A stretch of 64,000 nucleotides of DNA, taken from NCBI GenBank assembly GCA_019925795.1, contig CM034312.1, positions 85,191,528-85,255,527 on the forward strand, in the 5' to 3' direction. The position numbers and the translations under genes were made by a program. Below, piece after piece: positions 44,250 to 54,495 of the stretch. The notes under the pieces are model-generated. The model saw nothing but the letters and a program-made list of their open reading frames with translations, did not search any database and was not told where the DNA came from. Every line of letters starts with the position of its first letter. Position 1 is the stretch's first letter. The DNA comes from Dendrobium chrysotoxum. Taxonomy: Eukaryota > Streptophyta > Magnoliopsida > Asparagales > Orchidaceae.

Positions 44250-44254
44250 ATGCT
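44250..44254. repeat. Target-site duplication, right copy (element C)
   Basis: ATGCT, matching 42536-42540. Confidence 0.88.
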
Positions 44255-44970
44255 ACAACAGACATGCTACTCATGCTATGAGTGGCTAAAGCATTGGTCA
44301 AAATAGATGTTTCAACTCCCTTGAAAAAAGAAATTTAGATTGACTTCACAACTAGTGGCTACTAGCAGAGTATACTGTTTGAAGGCCTTCCTCCTTATTC
44401 CTCTTATTGTTAAGTTTTTGGTCACAAGTTCATAGGATGCTTCAGAGCACAGCCAAAGCTGTGAAAATCTCCTAGTAATTGTAGAATTGGGGCTTATAAA
44501 AACCTTTCTTCTAATGGAATGGTGGCAGTTCTTAATTCTGCTTATGTTTGTACACAAAACTATGAATCAACTTTTGATCCTACTTTGGAATTTTAATATT
44601 TTCCTAGGTTGCTTGCAATGATTAAGAATGACTATACACATACTCATCCAGGCTCTTTATTCATTAACTCTAGGGATAGGATCGACTAGCAGATGAAAAT
44701 TTTCAAATTCTATATGCCAGAAAGGGAAGAAAAAGCAATAAAATATCTTGTCATTCTCTATAGTATTCCAGACTTCAATTTAGGCATTTTTAATGAGGTC
44801 TCTTAGGTCTAACTCGTTCTTGTTGTTGGTTCATTTTCTACCTGTTGGCTTTATCGATGTATTCTATTTTTTAATTCTTTTCATCTAGCAATATTATGCA
44901 TTTGCTTTGCATCATACCTTTTCATTTGGCAGGTCATAAATTTTATTCTGCTTAAAACATGCAATCTCAT
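44255..44970 (+). pseudogene. L1-like LINE remnant, ORF1 zinc-knuckle part and 3' tail
   Basis: Continues ORF1 from the left of the solo LTR: ALVKIDVSTPLKKEI, a TAG, IDFTTSGY, then LFEGLPPYSSYC and VFGHKFIGCFR. These correspond to the plant LINE ORF1 sequence around its CCHC knuckle (CSHCKxxGHxxxxC) with the first cysteine changed. From about 44815 it resembles the 3' end of a second copy at 45755 (TTTTTTAATTCTTTTCATCTA and TTGCATCATACCTTTTCATT). ORF2 is deleted. Confidence 0.5.
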
Positions 44971-45238
44971 TATTGGGATTTCAAGTTTCACAACAATTAT
45001 CTAACCAAAGAATCCCAATAAACCCAATGAAAGGGGTTCCTAAAGAATCTTTGAAATAAATTTTAAGGAATCCCCGAAGAGATTTTTGACCTATTTGTAA
45101 ACCAAATGGATCTTTCCTTTATTCTAGCTTGTATTCACTAGAATTCAATTTCCTCATTTTGACTCATACTCCAATTTGGATTATTTTTTCATATCTTTGA
45201 ATTTACTAGTTAAACCAATCTATTTTATATTATTTTGG

Positions 45239-45890
45239 ATCAATTTTTAGTAAACCACTTCATATGGATGTTGCTAAAGGCAATCCATCCAGGCCATATG
45301 TGGTGGGGTTTCAATCAAATCTGATGTTTCTTCGCCTATAAAGAAACTGCCCAAAATGTTTAACAAAAACTTATCATAATGTTTCAGGCCGCACCCATAA
45401 TTGAGGAAATCTCCTAACAACCATAATAATGTGGATTTTGTATCTAATAAAATCTACTTCTAATGTAATGTTTGCAATTCCATCTATTTTTGATCTGGAG
45501 TGTACTCAAAACTTGAAAACAGAACTAGATTTTGCCATGGAATTAGTGATGCAGTCCCTCGGGTGGTTTTTGCTCGATAGTATATTACTAATGTGGGGTT
45601 ACAGGAGATCAAAATTTTCATTTCTAGGATTGCGGACAAAGTGTTTAAATTTTATATGATAAAAGGGAAAAAAATTGTAAGAAAGTATACTGTTAGTATC
45701 TAAAATATATCATGATCTAAGTTACACAGTTTTAATAGGGCCTAGGGTCTTTTTCTTCAGGTTGTTGGCCTTTTTTATGTATTTTTTTTAGTTCTTTCAT
45801 ATGACAATGCATTGTTACTACTTCAAGTTGCACTCTTTTCATTGAATGATAATAAATCTTATTTTAGTGAAAAAATATTATTTGTTAAAA
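45239..45890 (+). pseudogene. Second L1-like LINE remnant
   Basis: MDVAKGNPSRPYVVGFQSNL near 45265 matches the same ORF1 segment as the previous entry (VDxATxNxSRPxVARxCVELDL). The 3' part (45755-45880) parallels 44815-44960 and ends ATGATAATAAATCTTATTTT, an L1-like tail. A 76-codon frame at 45429 is unrecognised. Heavily decayed. Confidence 0.4.
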
Positions 45891-46094
45891 AAAATCATGC
45901 AAAATAAGATAACACCTCATGCAACACTTACATTCAGGAGTAACGAATGGAAAGTGAGGATTCATATCCTGAACCTAAATAGTTGAGAAAGGCTGAGGAT
46001 GATGAATATATCTATTGGAATTTAAAACTTTATTGCTCAAGATCAAATGATAAAGCGTCATAAAGCATTTTCATTCAACCTGTTATAAACATTA

Positions 46095-46599
46095 ATTGAG
46101 ATGTAAAAGTTTGAAAAATTGGGAAAGATAAAGAGGGACTCATAGAGAGTCTAAGAAATAAATAATATGATGTAAAGAATTTAATTTTTGGTGATTTATA
46201 TGATAAATTAGAAACTAAGAAGGGTGAAAGATATGTGTATAAGTTAGTTGAACAAACATACTGAAAAAGCAAAGGTTTAATTCAAGAAAAGTGCAATAAG
46301 GATGAAGATAAAAAAAAAATGTGTTTTTTCTGAAGAGGATATTCAATATAGGCACATAAGATATTTCAATAAATTTTTCAATGAATGTTGTGAGAATACA
46401 ATTAACTTTAGTGATCATAGTACCATAAATGAAATTAGATATTTTTGTTTTTATCATTGTATTAGTTAAACCGAAGTTGGAGAGATTTTAAAGAAAATTA
46501 TTCGTTAATGGATGAATGCATTGGGCCTATTGTGTGATAGAAAAGTGTCCCTCAAACTTAAGAGGAAATTTTATAAGACGGTGGTTAGAGCTACAATCC
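46095..46599 (+). mobile_element. RTE-type LINE fragment, interrupted by element D
   Basis: Plus-strand remnant of the family also seen at 30342-31390. YDKLETKKGERYVYKLVE and CNKDEDKK (about 46199-46310) are the linker before the RTE reverse transcriptase. After an internal deletion, MNALGLLCDRKVSLKLKRKF (46509) comes from its C-terminal part. The LINE stops abruptly at 46599 where the LTR of element D begins, so it was the insertion target. Confidence 0.75.
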
Positions 46600-46659
46600 T
46601 GTTGACCCCCACAACTCAAACCACACATCAAAGGACAAAAAATGATGAATCAAGTAGTG

Positions 46660-47400
46660 CGCGGGCTAGTCCGACACATCACTTGAAGGGTTAAATGACC
46701 TATGATTGCCAAACGGACGGCGCCGTTGCGATCAAAACATCAAATTCTGCTAGGTCGAGACCCCTCGCAGTCGAATCGGATGAGATCGGTCAAAAGGGAC
46801 GACCGACACCTGAAATTAAAACGCAACGCTGATCAAATAATGTCCGATCGCGAAACGGACTGCGTCGTTGTGACCGGAATGTTGGCAATACTCTAGATGC
46901 ACTACCAATTTGTTCAATAAAGGTGGTGCACGCAAATCGAGGTAATCCTCATGTAAAAATACACAAATTTATGCCCAAACAAAGTCCGATCCCGAAATGG
47001 ACTGCGTCGTTGTGACCGGAATGTTGGCAATACCCTAAATGCACTACCAATTTGTTCAGTTAAGGTGGTGCACGCAAATCGAGGTAATTCCCGTGTAAAA
47101 ATACACAAATTTGGGCCCAAACAAAATCCGATCGTGAAACGGATTTCTCCATTGCGATCGAAATATCGCAAATACTTAAAAACTACATTTTCTAAGTTCA
47201 AATTGGATCATCCGGATTGGTGGCACGGATTTCGAGAAAATTGGACATCGGCGCTACCCAAATGACGTCCGATCGCAAAATAGACTGTATCATTGCGATC
47301 GGAATGTCGACAATACCCTAAATGCACTATCAATTTATCTAATTTGGTATTCGACAAAATTGGCACGTTGAACGAGGCAAGAATGCACGCAAAATGAGGA
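46660..47400 (+). repeat. 142-bp tandem repeat with hairpin core in LTR D
   Basis: Five units with equivalent points at about 46704, 46846, 46988, 47130 and 47271 (spacing 142, 142, 142, 141). Each core is a CCGATCGC-like arm, an A/C-rich spacer, ACTGCGTCGTTG-like sequence and a GCGATCGG-like arm. The last unit has a perfect 8-bp stem. The third to fifth units also share a GTAAAAATACACAAATTT-type stretch or its decayed form. The array lies at the LTR start, where enhancer or replication-independent repeats are often found. The 3' LTR has the same array at about 60177-60917. Confidence 0.85.
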
Positions 47401-47804
47401 AACACGTAAATCGATGCAATTTTGACTTTATGTAGTTTTATCATTCTAAATTAAATGCAGAAGTGATGGGGTACTAATATAGCATTTTACTTGATAAGGT
47501 GTTAACAAAAGGCAGATGCCAAACAGAGAAAAGAAGTCAAATACATTAAATGCTAAGCAGTGCACCTCGTTATGTCAAAATTGTTTTGTCTGTCAGTCAT
47601 TCCTCTGGTCAACAGCTGGCCCTAGTCATTGAATAAAAAAAAAAAGCTGGGACTCTTTCGTATAGAGGGGCTTGAAGAGTTCTCAGCCAAAAAGAGCCTC
47701 CTCCCTATCTCCCACCGTCTCTTCTCTATCCTCTGTCCACATGAAGCCCTACACCACTTCCGATTTCCTACATAGTAGCCAGTGGACATATCTTCCCGTT
47801 AACC

Positions 47805-48117
47805 TCTCTGCATGTATCCACTTTTCTTTTGCCTCAACAAATTTTCCAACTTCTTCGACTGAGTTCTCCCGCAGCCAACCTTTTGCATTGGTTCAACTAC
47901 TCATCAGTATGCTACATACTTGGCTAGTGCTTCTTCAGAATCGACATGGACAATACAAGCCAGCTTTCCAGAATATGTGGTTGCTCTTGCAACTATTGTT
48001 GGATCTGTTCTTTTCATGATATTTGGTGGTGTCGGGATTGCCAGCCTTCCACTAGGCCTTATATTTTCATTTATCAGGCGTCCCAAAGCAGTTATCACTC
48101 ATTCACAATGCATCAAG
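47805..48117 (+). pseudogene. Captured fragment of a LMBR1-like (LIMR family) membrane protein gene
   Basis: QYATYLASASSESTW, SFPEYVVALATIVGSVLFMI and LIFSFIRRPKAVI match the conserved plant LMBR1 domain protein (At5g01460 type), including two transmembrane stretches. A two-base insertion near 47889 shifts the frame between the SQP and CIGSTTHQ parts. The match ends at CATCAAG followed by TGAATG, close to a likely exon end in the source gene. It lies in LTR sense orientation and recurs in the right LTR at 61322-61634. It is a partial, non-functional copy. Confidence 0.85.
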
Positions 48118-48770
48118 TGAATGCTGCATATATCCAGCTCTCAGCATCCCGCTTCAGGGGGGGGTTGAAGCATTCGACTGGTCCAAACTCAGCAAGCCGC
48201 AACTCCACACATTCCTCTCCTATTCCTTCTTCTGAAATCCTAAAACCTCCAACCAACCAGATTCAAGTTCTTCTGTAGTGAAGAGACCGGATTTCCCTTG
48301 GCTTTCAGTCGTCCAGGCCCTGTCTATGCCAAAACCTCCCGTCTCCCCCGCCACACTCACGATCCGCTCTTTGTAGTCCACAACCAGCTGCTGCTTTGCT
48401 TTGGTTTTCCCACATCCAAGCCTTTCTAACTTCCTGCTTTATCAGCAAACTTCAATCCACTCTCACAGCAATCTTACCTCCACTCCTCTTGAACTTCTTG
48501 GTTGACAAGAACAGCTTTTTCCTTGTTGCAGCTGTTTCCCTCACACTTGCCCCTTCATTATATCACACTATCACAGCAAAAGTCCTTATGCCATCATCTG
48601 TTTTTATTCACGTACTGTCATTATACATGTGAAAATCATCTCTCAGTTTCAACTCACATGAAAACAGTTTGCTTTTGCTTTTACTTGCACTTAGAATCAT
48701 TCTAGTGGCTTGTTAGTGGTCTGAAGTCTACAACCTTTTGCCTAGACCTAACTGTTACCCAAAACATCCC
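48118..48770 (+). other. Unassigned mosaic segment between captured gene fragments
   Basis: C-rich, gene-like composition (about 48150-48700), with overlapping frames that I cannot assign. Given its neighbours it may be another captured fragment or intron. Confidence 0.4.
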
Positions 48771-49023
48771 ACAATATCAACGCCCCATATGGAGCTGACT
48801 GCAGCAAGGAACTCACATGAGCTAACTGATTCAGATGGTTCTCCAAGCATTAAAACATCCAGTCAGCAGAGAAAGAAGGCTTTTATAGTTATGGGGATTA
48901 ATACAACATTTAGCAGCAGGAAGAGGCGGGACTCAGCTAGAGAGACCTGGATGCCTCAAGGTGAGAAGCTTCAGCAACTAAAGCGCAAGAAGGGTATTGT
49001 CATGCATTTTATGATTGTTCATA
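48771..49023 (+). pseudogene. Captured fragment of a plant beta-1,3-galactosyltransferase gene
   Basis: MELTAARNS, KKAFIVMGINTTFSSRKRR, DSARETWMPQGEKLQQL and KKGIVMHFMI match the start of the galactosyltransferase domain of plant B3GALT (GT31) enzymes. These are Golgi enzymes that make arabinogalactan-protein glycans. The fragment covers about 80 codons, ends before the catalytic DDD motif, and then passes directly into the aspartate aminotransferase fragment. It is repeated in the right LTR at 62288-62540. Confidence 0.85.
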
Positions 49024-49400
49024 GATCCGATTCTTGGAGTTTCCGAGGTCTTCAAAGCTGATACAAATAATGTGAAACTAAATCTTGGCGTGGGAGCTTA
49101 TCAAATAGAAGAACTGCAACCATATGTATGTGCTTAATATGATCAAGGAGGCAGAAAATCTTATGCTGGAGAGAGGAGAAAATAAAGAGTTCTGCCAATT
49201 GAAGGTTTGGCTGCTTTTAACAAAGGCACTACAGAATTGTTGTTTTGAGCGGATAGTCCTGTTATCTAGCAAGGAAGAGCTACCACTGTGCAAAGTCTTT
49301 CAGGGACTGGTTCACTTCATCTTGCTGCGGCATTCATACAAAGATATTTCCCTAATGCTAAAGTATTGATATCTTCTCCTAGTTGGGGAAAACCACAAAA
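49024..49400 (+). pseudogene. Captured fragment of an aspartate aminotransferase gene
   Basis: PILGVSEVFKADTNNVKLNL, GVGAY, ENLMLERGENKEF, LPIEGLAAFNK, SLSGTGSLHLAAAFI and YFPNAKVLISSPSWG follow the N-terminal third of plant aspartate aminotransferase in order. Breaks include a 4-base TATG duplication after the PYV codons (near 49126), an in-frame TGA after the ELLF codons and a TAG after PVI. About 120 codons run without an intron. This enzyme normally has many introns, so a spliced RNA source is possible. The right LTR copy is at 62541-62917. Confidence 0.85.
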
Positions 49401-49432
49401 ACAGGGAAATGGTCCTTCACACATGGTAATGC

Positions 49433-49660
49433 ATGGCTAGAAGCGGAATTCACGATCACCTTAGAGGTGGATTTCACAAATACAGTGTGGATGAATGTTA
49501 CAAATACAGTGTGAATGAATGTTGACATGTTTCACATTTTCAGAAGATGTTGTATGATCAAGGGCAACTTGCTAATGTCTTCCTGCCACCTTTACAAATG
49601 ATGCATTTTACTCTTCCATAGCCCGTGATATTCTTGATTATCTAAGGAGAGACATGATTG
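49433..49660 (+). pseudogene. Captured fragment of a SPATA20-like thioredoxin-domain gene
   Basis: MARSGIHDHLRGGFHKYSVD, then KMLYDQGQLANVF and, one frame over, FYSSIARDILDYLRRDMIG match the plant homologue of spermatogenesis-associated protein 20. A 24-base internal tandem duplication repeats the KYSVDEC codons, and a TGA follows. An AG before KMLYDQG resembles an acceptor site. The right LTR copy is at 62950-63177. Confidence 0.8.
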
Positions 49661-49788
49661 GGAAAGAAAATAAAATAAAAAAAAAAAGAGAAAAAGGTGA
49701 GTGAAAAAAAAAAATACAAAAAAAGGAGCGGAGATTTTTTTGTTTTTGGTGCATTTTGTAAATTTGCAATCGCCTCCGATCTCAAAGG

Positions 49789-49795
49789 TATAAAT
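49789..49795 (+). promoter_or_regulatory. Possible TATA box of LTR D
   Basis: TATAAAT in GGTATAAATCTCTAAAC, just upstream of the hairpin array and downstream of the captured genes. If it is used, the gene mosaic lies in the U3 region and would be transcribed only by read-through at the 3' end. Not verifiable here. Confidence 0.3.
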
Positions 49796-49845
49796 CTCTA
49801 AACTCAGATATCTCATTCTCGTCGTTTGCGGCGGACCGGGGAACC

Positions 49846-50185
49846 ACCTATACGCGCTCTCGTAGCACGGTGGGAGGAAAGCCGGTGCGGCGCCTACGAC
49901 GAGGTGGGTAATCACCTAAAAATCCTATTTTCGGCGTTTGCGGCGGACCGGAGAACCACCTATACGCGCTCTCGTAGCACGGTAGGAGGGAGCCCGGTGC
50001 GACGCATATGGCGAGGTGGGTAAGCCCTATACACGCTCTTGTAGCGTGGTGGGGAGTCACTTGTGTTCTCGTACGGTTACTTTTTGAAGACCCCATACAC
50101 GCTCTCGTAGCGTGGTGGGATGAAAAGATGTATGGTCACGGTGTCACACGACACCAACCATACACGCTCTTGTAGCGTGGTGGGG
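49846..50185 (+). repeat. Array of five short hairpins in LTR D
   Basis: Five copies of a CCATACACGCTCTTGTAGCG-type motif followed by TGGTGGG, at about 49849, 49961, 50026, 50094 and 50159. The three downstream copies have perfect CACGCT...AGCGTG arms around a five-base loop; the two upstream copies have CGCGCT...AGCACG. The two upstream copies are part of a 112-bp direct repeat (GTTTGCGGCGGACCGG). A further GGTGTC...GACACC hairpin lies between the last two. It is repeated in the right LTR at about 63361-63700. Confidence 0.8.
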
Positions 50186-50599
50186 TGGCCCAGTTTCCCA
50201 AAGTTTCCCCTAAACGGGGGAGACGCCGGGAGGCTGCCGAAATTTTCAGCGAATCGTGGACTTGACATTGAACATTCAAGCACAAATGAACGAATTACAA
50301 GGACAATAAGAGACCTTATTTGGACAGCAGGGGACATATTTGGAACTCAAATGAATATTGAACAAATGACATTAAATTTAATCTGAACTTGGGCATAATT
50401 GAAATGATTAATCAATAAAGAAACTTGATTTGAAAGGTAATATAAAATTTCCAATGGAATGGTAAAGAGTTTTCACTCTAATTTGAATGCAAATCCTAAT
50501 CAAGGAAAGTTTAAATCATTTAAATCTCATGCGAGCAAATAATGGCTTGTATTGAAAAATATTCCAAAAAAAATGATTTACATGCAAACATGGGACTTG

Positions 50600-52400
50600 T
50601 GGCGGAAGATCTTCAAACATAAGTGACATGCAGATGAGCATGCCGGTTCCTTACATATACTAAGAATCAATGAGAATGAAAGGGATACTTCGCTGCAATT
50701 AATTACAGAAGCAAAGAGTTTGCATTATAAGAAGATATCTGATAATGAAGTTGATGGAAAATACAGACGAGTTCCAACAACCATACCAAGTCCAAAGATT
50801 CAGAGATGAAGGAATTTATAAAGGAGCACTAAATAAGTTATCAGAGCCCTCTTTCTACAGGAACTTCTGTAGCTTATGCCATCAAGAAGAAGGTCATTGA
50901 ACTTGTCTGGATGTGTCTGATAATGAAGACTCCATGATGAATTCTAACACTGTATTGGTCAACAAATGTGATTTTGATAGAAATTATATAGGGGAAATGC
51001 TTGATAAGATTAGTGAAAGTGTGGATTTGGAGCAGCCTGAGAATGTCATAAGCAGCATAATGGATCCATTTCTTAGAGATATTGTAAGACAATGCAAACA
51101 TGATTTTTCTTCATCTTCACCTAAATTAGAGAACTACTTCCAATTCCCGATTATGATGTAAAAAAAATGTCAAGAATGAACATATAGTAGTTGGCTCTAC
51201 AAAGTGTGAGAACACAGCTCCTAATGCGAGTTTAATGACAATGTTTAAGCATCACAGAAACTTACCTACTAAAGTGCTTCAGAAGGAAGACCAATAGGGA
51301 TTGCAACTTGAAGAATTAATGCCGTCTGTTAAAAGAGATATGCATCTCACCTTAGCTGAAAATTCTATAGAATTCATTAAATCTGATTATGAGAAGTTGA
51401 AGTGTTTCTTAGAAAATGATGGTTGGTTAAGAATAGGAGGAGCAATTTTTCAAATACGCCTTTCGATGGAAAAATAGTTTCATCCGTGTCTGAATATAGA
51501 GCACAGCATCTTGTCCAAGGACACTCTTGTATCATTTGATGCTCCTTGTTCGATAACGGAGGCTGGATCTGCCTATCTAAACCCAAGCTGTGAAAATGGA
51601 AAGCAAGCTTCTTATTATGATGGAGACTCTCTAGGTGGCTTCACTAGAATAGATGCTGATGAATGGGCTCCTCAGACATACAAGTCACTGCCTTCATCAC
51701 AAGCACACAAATTAAATGGATGCTTAGAAAGAAAGCCATGTGGTGCAAAGGTCTCTAATTCGACTGATGCAGTGAGACCTTCTGGGCAAATCATTTGCCC
51801 TTGTCCTGTGTCCCAATTACATGAGACTAAAGCCAGCATTCAACTCTTGGTAAATGATGGTTTATCAAAGTCTACAGCTGTCATGGATGCTATTGCAGAT
51901 TTCCTCTACCAACTCTTCTTTGGAGTCCTCTGCTCAAATTTATGTAGAGGTTGATAAATATGCAGACAACCGAGATGCAAGTGGCGGATACGAAATTTGG
52001 AGGCAACCTGTGCATGGAAGTAGAGCATTCTCCTAAAAAGCTTTTGTTAAATAGAAAGGAGATATCTCCAAATTCACAAGAAAAGCTTCTCCGGGCTTTA
52101 AATAATGGGGTTTAGATGATGTTGTCAAACTCCCCAATTATATGAAGAAGCTTTACTTTGATAAAGGAGCTGCTAAGAAGTCATTATCATCATTTCTAGA
52201 TGATGGGGAAATATTTCTTGAGGCAGAGCGGATGATCAAGAAGCCAAAGAGCATGAATGAATCTCTTCCTGAGGTTACTAGAGGAATTCTCAAGTCAAAG
52301 AACTCATCAATCTATGATACCATACTGTTCTCTCAACGACAAATGCAAGATACAGAAAACATTGCAACAAAGCTTTTAAAAAGGATCAAATAGTTTGAAG
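50600..52400 (+). pseudogene. Gene-like block of unknown identity inside LTR D
   Basis: Fragmentary frames in one orientation look like decayed protein-coding DNA: 50913-51161 (VNKCDFDRNYIGEML, SSIMDPFLRDIV), 51511-51954 (RIDADEWAPQTYKSLPSS, LHETKASIQLLVNDGLS) and 52142-52393 (KKLYFDKGAAKKSL, ILFSQRQMQDTENIATKLL). The composition is that of an ordinary plant gene and unlike transposon proteins, so this is probably another captured host gene, perhaps an uncharacterised plant nuclear protein. I cannot name it. The right LTR is cut by the window edge before this point. Confidence 0.45.
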
Positions 52401-54060
52401 AGCATTATATAAGAGACAATATGTACGGAGGAGCTAACTCTATCTCTGTCAAAATTGAACTTTGATGAGGGGATCTAACTGAACTGCAAAAGATTGAATA
52501 TGAATTGATTGGCATCAAATATTTCGATATACCCCCGTACATGCACCGTAGTTTGTATGCACATAGGTACACTGAAATACACATATAACTGTACACCCGC
52601 ATGGGCCCCGGCGAGCGTGTTATTGGTATACACGTGACGTCTAGGGATGCTGCGCGGGTTAATAAGTGAATTCAAGTTCGAGCCCGATCCTCCTATACGG
52701 GTAGATAGGAGTCGACACGGCTCAAACCATTAAATAAATATGCAGTCATGAGATCGACCGAGATATTTATTTTATACATTCATATTAGGCCTTCAAGGTC
52801 TATAATCAAGAGAATTCACTAACAAAGGTCCAAAGCCTACAAAACCCGATCCTCTATCGACCAGTAGATAGAGTCGACAGGGTCCAATCAATAAAATATA
52901 AATGACCCCATACACCCCGATGATGGCCGTGTTGAATGAAAATATCAACCGGAGGGGTCCATTTCAAATATCTCAAAGTACCACCCAAACTCCCACAAAA
53001 TCCAAAACTCCACAAAACTCCCAAAATCCCAAATTCCCTACAAAATCCAATCTTCTGAAAAATCCCAAAATCCAAAAATCTTTCTAACTCCAAGATATTT
53101 AAAAATTGAAATCCAACTATCAAACCGCTTAAAGCAAAATCCATCCATCCTCCGCAACAGTTTGCCGAGGTGGACAAGTTAAAATTTACTTCAGCTCGCA
53201 AAGAGCTAATGCCTGGTCGAAAATATCACTAGGATCCATTCTCAAACAATCTCCTGTCAGCAAGGACGTGGTACGAGTCCTCTAACTGGCAGTTTCGCCG
53301 CCAAATGGCACTGCAGGATAAACGGTTATGACTCGGGGCCCTCTGAACCAGGTGGTCGCCGCCAAATGGCACCATTATATTATGGTTATGGCCAGAGCCC
53401 GTATGCTCCCCAATGGCATCAAATCCTTGAGATATGAATCAATAGGATATGATCGATAGGGCACAAAGCCCTCTGTTAGCTAAGGTGGATTCAAATTTGT
53501 CCCCTTAGACAAATATTCACCCCAGGTCTATAAGGTACCCTTGGACGAAGCAACCCATGGCTGCTGACAAGGATCCTTCTGTCAGGTTGGGTCGACTACC
53601 TCCTCTGACTAAATAGACCAGGGACCACGATGGCCCGGGATGACGGAACCATGGGATCTTGATCGGGTCCATCATCCATTCCCCCACCATCCGCTTTAAG
53701 TGCAAGATGGTGAAAATTTCCATTTTTAATATCAACCCCTCAATTTCCAAGCTTCAATCTCATGCTGCTACTATATTCCAGATGCACGTATTTTCTACGT
53801 ATCTGATCGACGACTAGCCTTAATCGAAAGTTCTCTCTTGTGATCGGGAGGGGTAATTAACTATAGGGGCTTGCGCCTATAGGAAACCAGAACTCAGATC
53901 ATAAAGTCCTCGCAAAATGAGGGCGAAATCTCTGGGTAGTGTCTTATCTATAAACCCATCTGCCTTCCAAAATTTACCCCGGAACTTCATCTGTTAAAAC
54001 TCCCCCGCAAAAAAAGCGCAAATGCGGGCGGAGGCTGTGGTCAAATTTTCGGAGCCCACA
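52401..54060 (+). other. Terminal part of LTR D
   Basis: Non-coding LTR sequence. It has two related short hairpins (TCCTATacgggtagATAGGA near 52693 and CTCTATCgaccagtaGATAGAG near 52851), each in a CCCGATCCTC context, and a repeated CGCCGCCAAATGGCAC (53294 and 53348). Confidence 0.6.
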
Positions 54061-54066
54061 GATTTC

Positions 54067-54084
54067 TGGCGACTCCGCTGGGGA
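54067..54084 (+). other. Primer-binding site of element D
   Basis: TGGCGACTCCGCTGGGGA, six bases after the LTR end. This is the 18-base type used by Tat/Ogre-like elements, which I believe is primed by a tRNA-Arg; the exact tRNA is from memory. Confidence 0.8.
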
Positions 54085-54495
54085 ATGGTTTCTCTTTCCA
54101 TCTTGGGCTAGTCGTCTCTGTGCTATAGTAGTAGCAAAAAAAAAATGATAATGATATTACCGAGCTTTATACGGTGAACATCAAGATGTAACACTTGGTC
54201 CCTAGGTCCAAAAAAAAAAAAAAGGCCATCACTGAAAGGTCTCGATAAAGGTCAAAATAACCATCTATTATGATGATAGAGCAAAGAAAGAATCAAGATA
54301 TACACGGTGAGCATCGGGGTGTGACACTTGGACACATATCCAAGAATCCGCTGCCGAAAGGTCCCGACATAAGGGAAAACAAATAAAGAGATCAACATCT
54401 CTAGAAAAATATATTCAAAAGAATGGTGTGACAGCTAGTGTGTACCCCAAGAGATCCACCATTAAAAAAAAATTCGTCAAAAGTGGATCCTAAAG
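54085..54495 (+). other. Element D leader, gag and protease absent
   Basis: Only about 410 bases separate the primer-binding site from pol-linked sequence, against the 1.5-2 kb or more needed for gag and protease. It holds two loose direct repeats (TACGGTGAACATCAAG... and TACACGGTGAGCATCGGGG..., each followed by ACACTTGG and AAAGGTC), two A-tracts and no gag motif. Confidence 0.75.

Larger units (their letters stand above)
46600..54060 (+). repeat. Element D 5' LTR (about 7.46 kb)
   Basis: Begins TGTTGACCCCC and ends GGAGCCCACA (TGT...ACA), six bases before the primer-binding site. Internal order: 142-bp tandem array; host gene mosaic (47.8-49.7 kb); TATA-like box and hairpin array (49.8-50.2 kb); an unknown gene-like block (50.6-52.4 kb); a terminal 1.5-kb part with further short inverted repeats. 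Only the first 3.88 kb can be checked against the right LTR in this window, so a nested insertion in 50.5-54 kb cannot be excluded. Confidence 0.75.

Noticed and set aside
47672..48019. A 115-codon frame in LTR D as an independent gene
   Set aside because: It is the shifted reading of the LMBR1-like fragment, caused by the two-base insertion near 47889.
47640..49700. A Helitron carrying the gene fragments
   Set aside because: I found no TC start, CTRR end with hairpin, or A/T insertion context at the mosaic borders. It remains possible that such an element inserted into an ancestral LTR and lost its ends.
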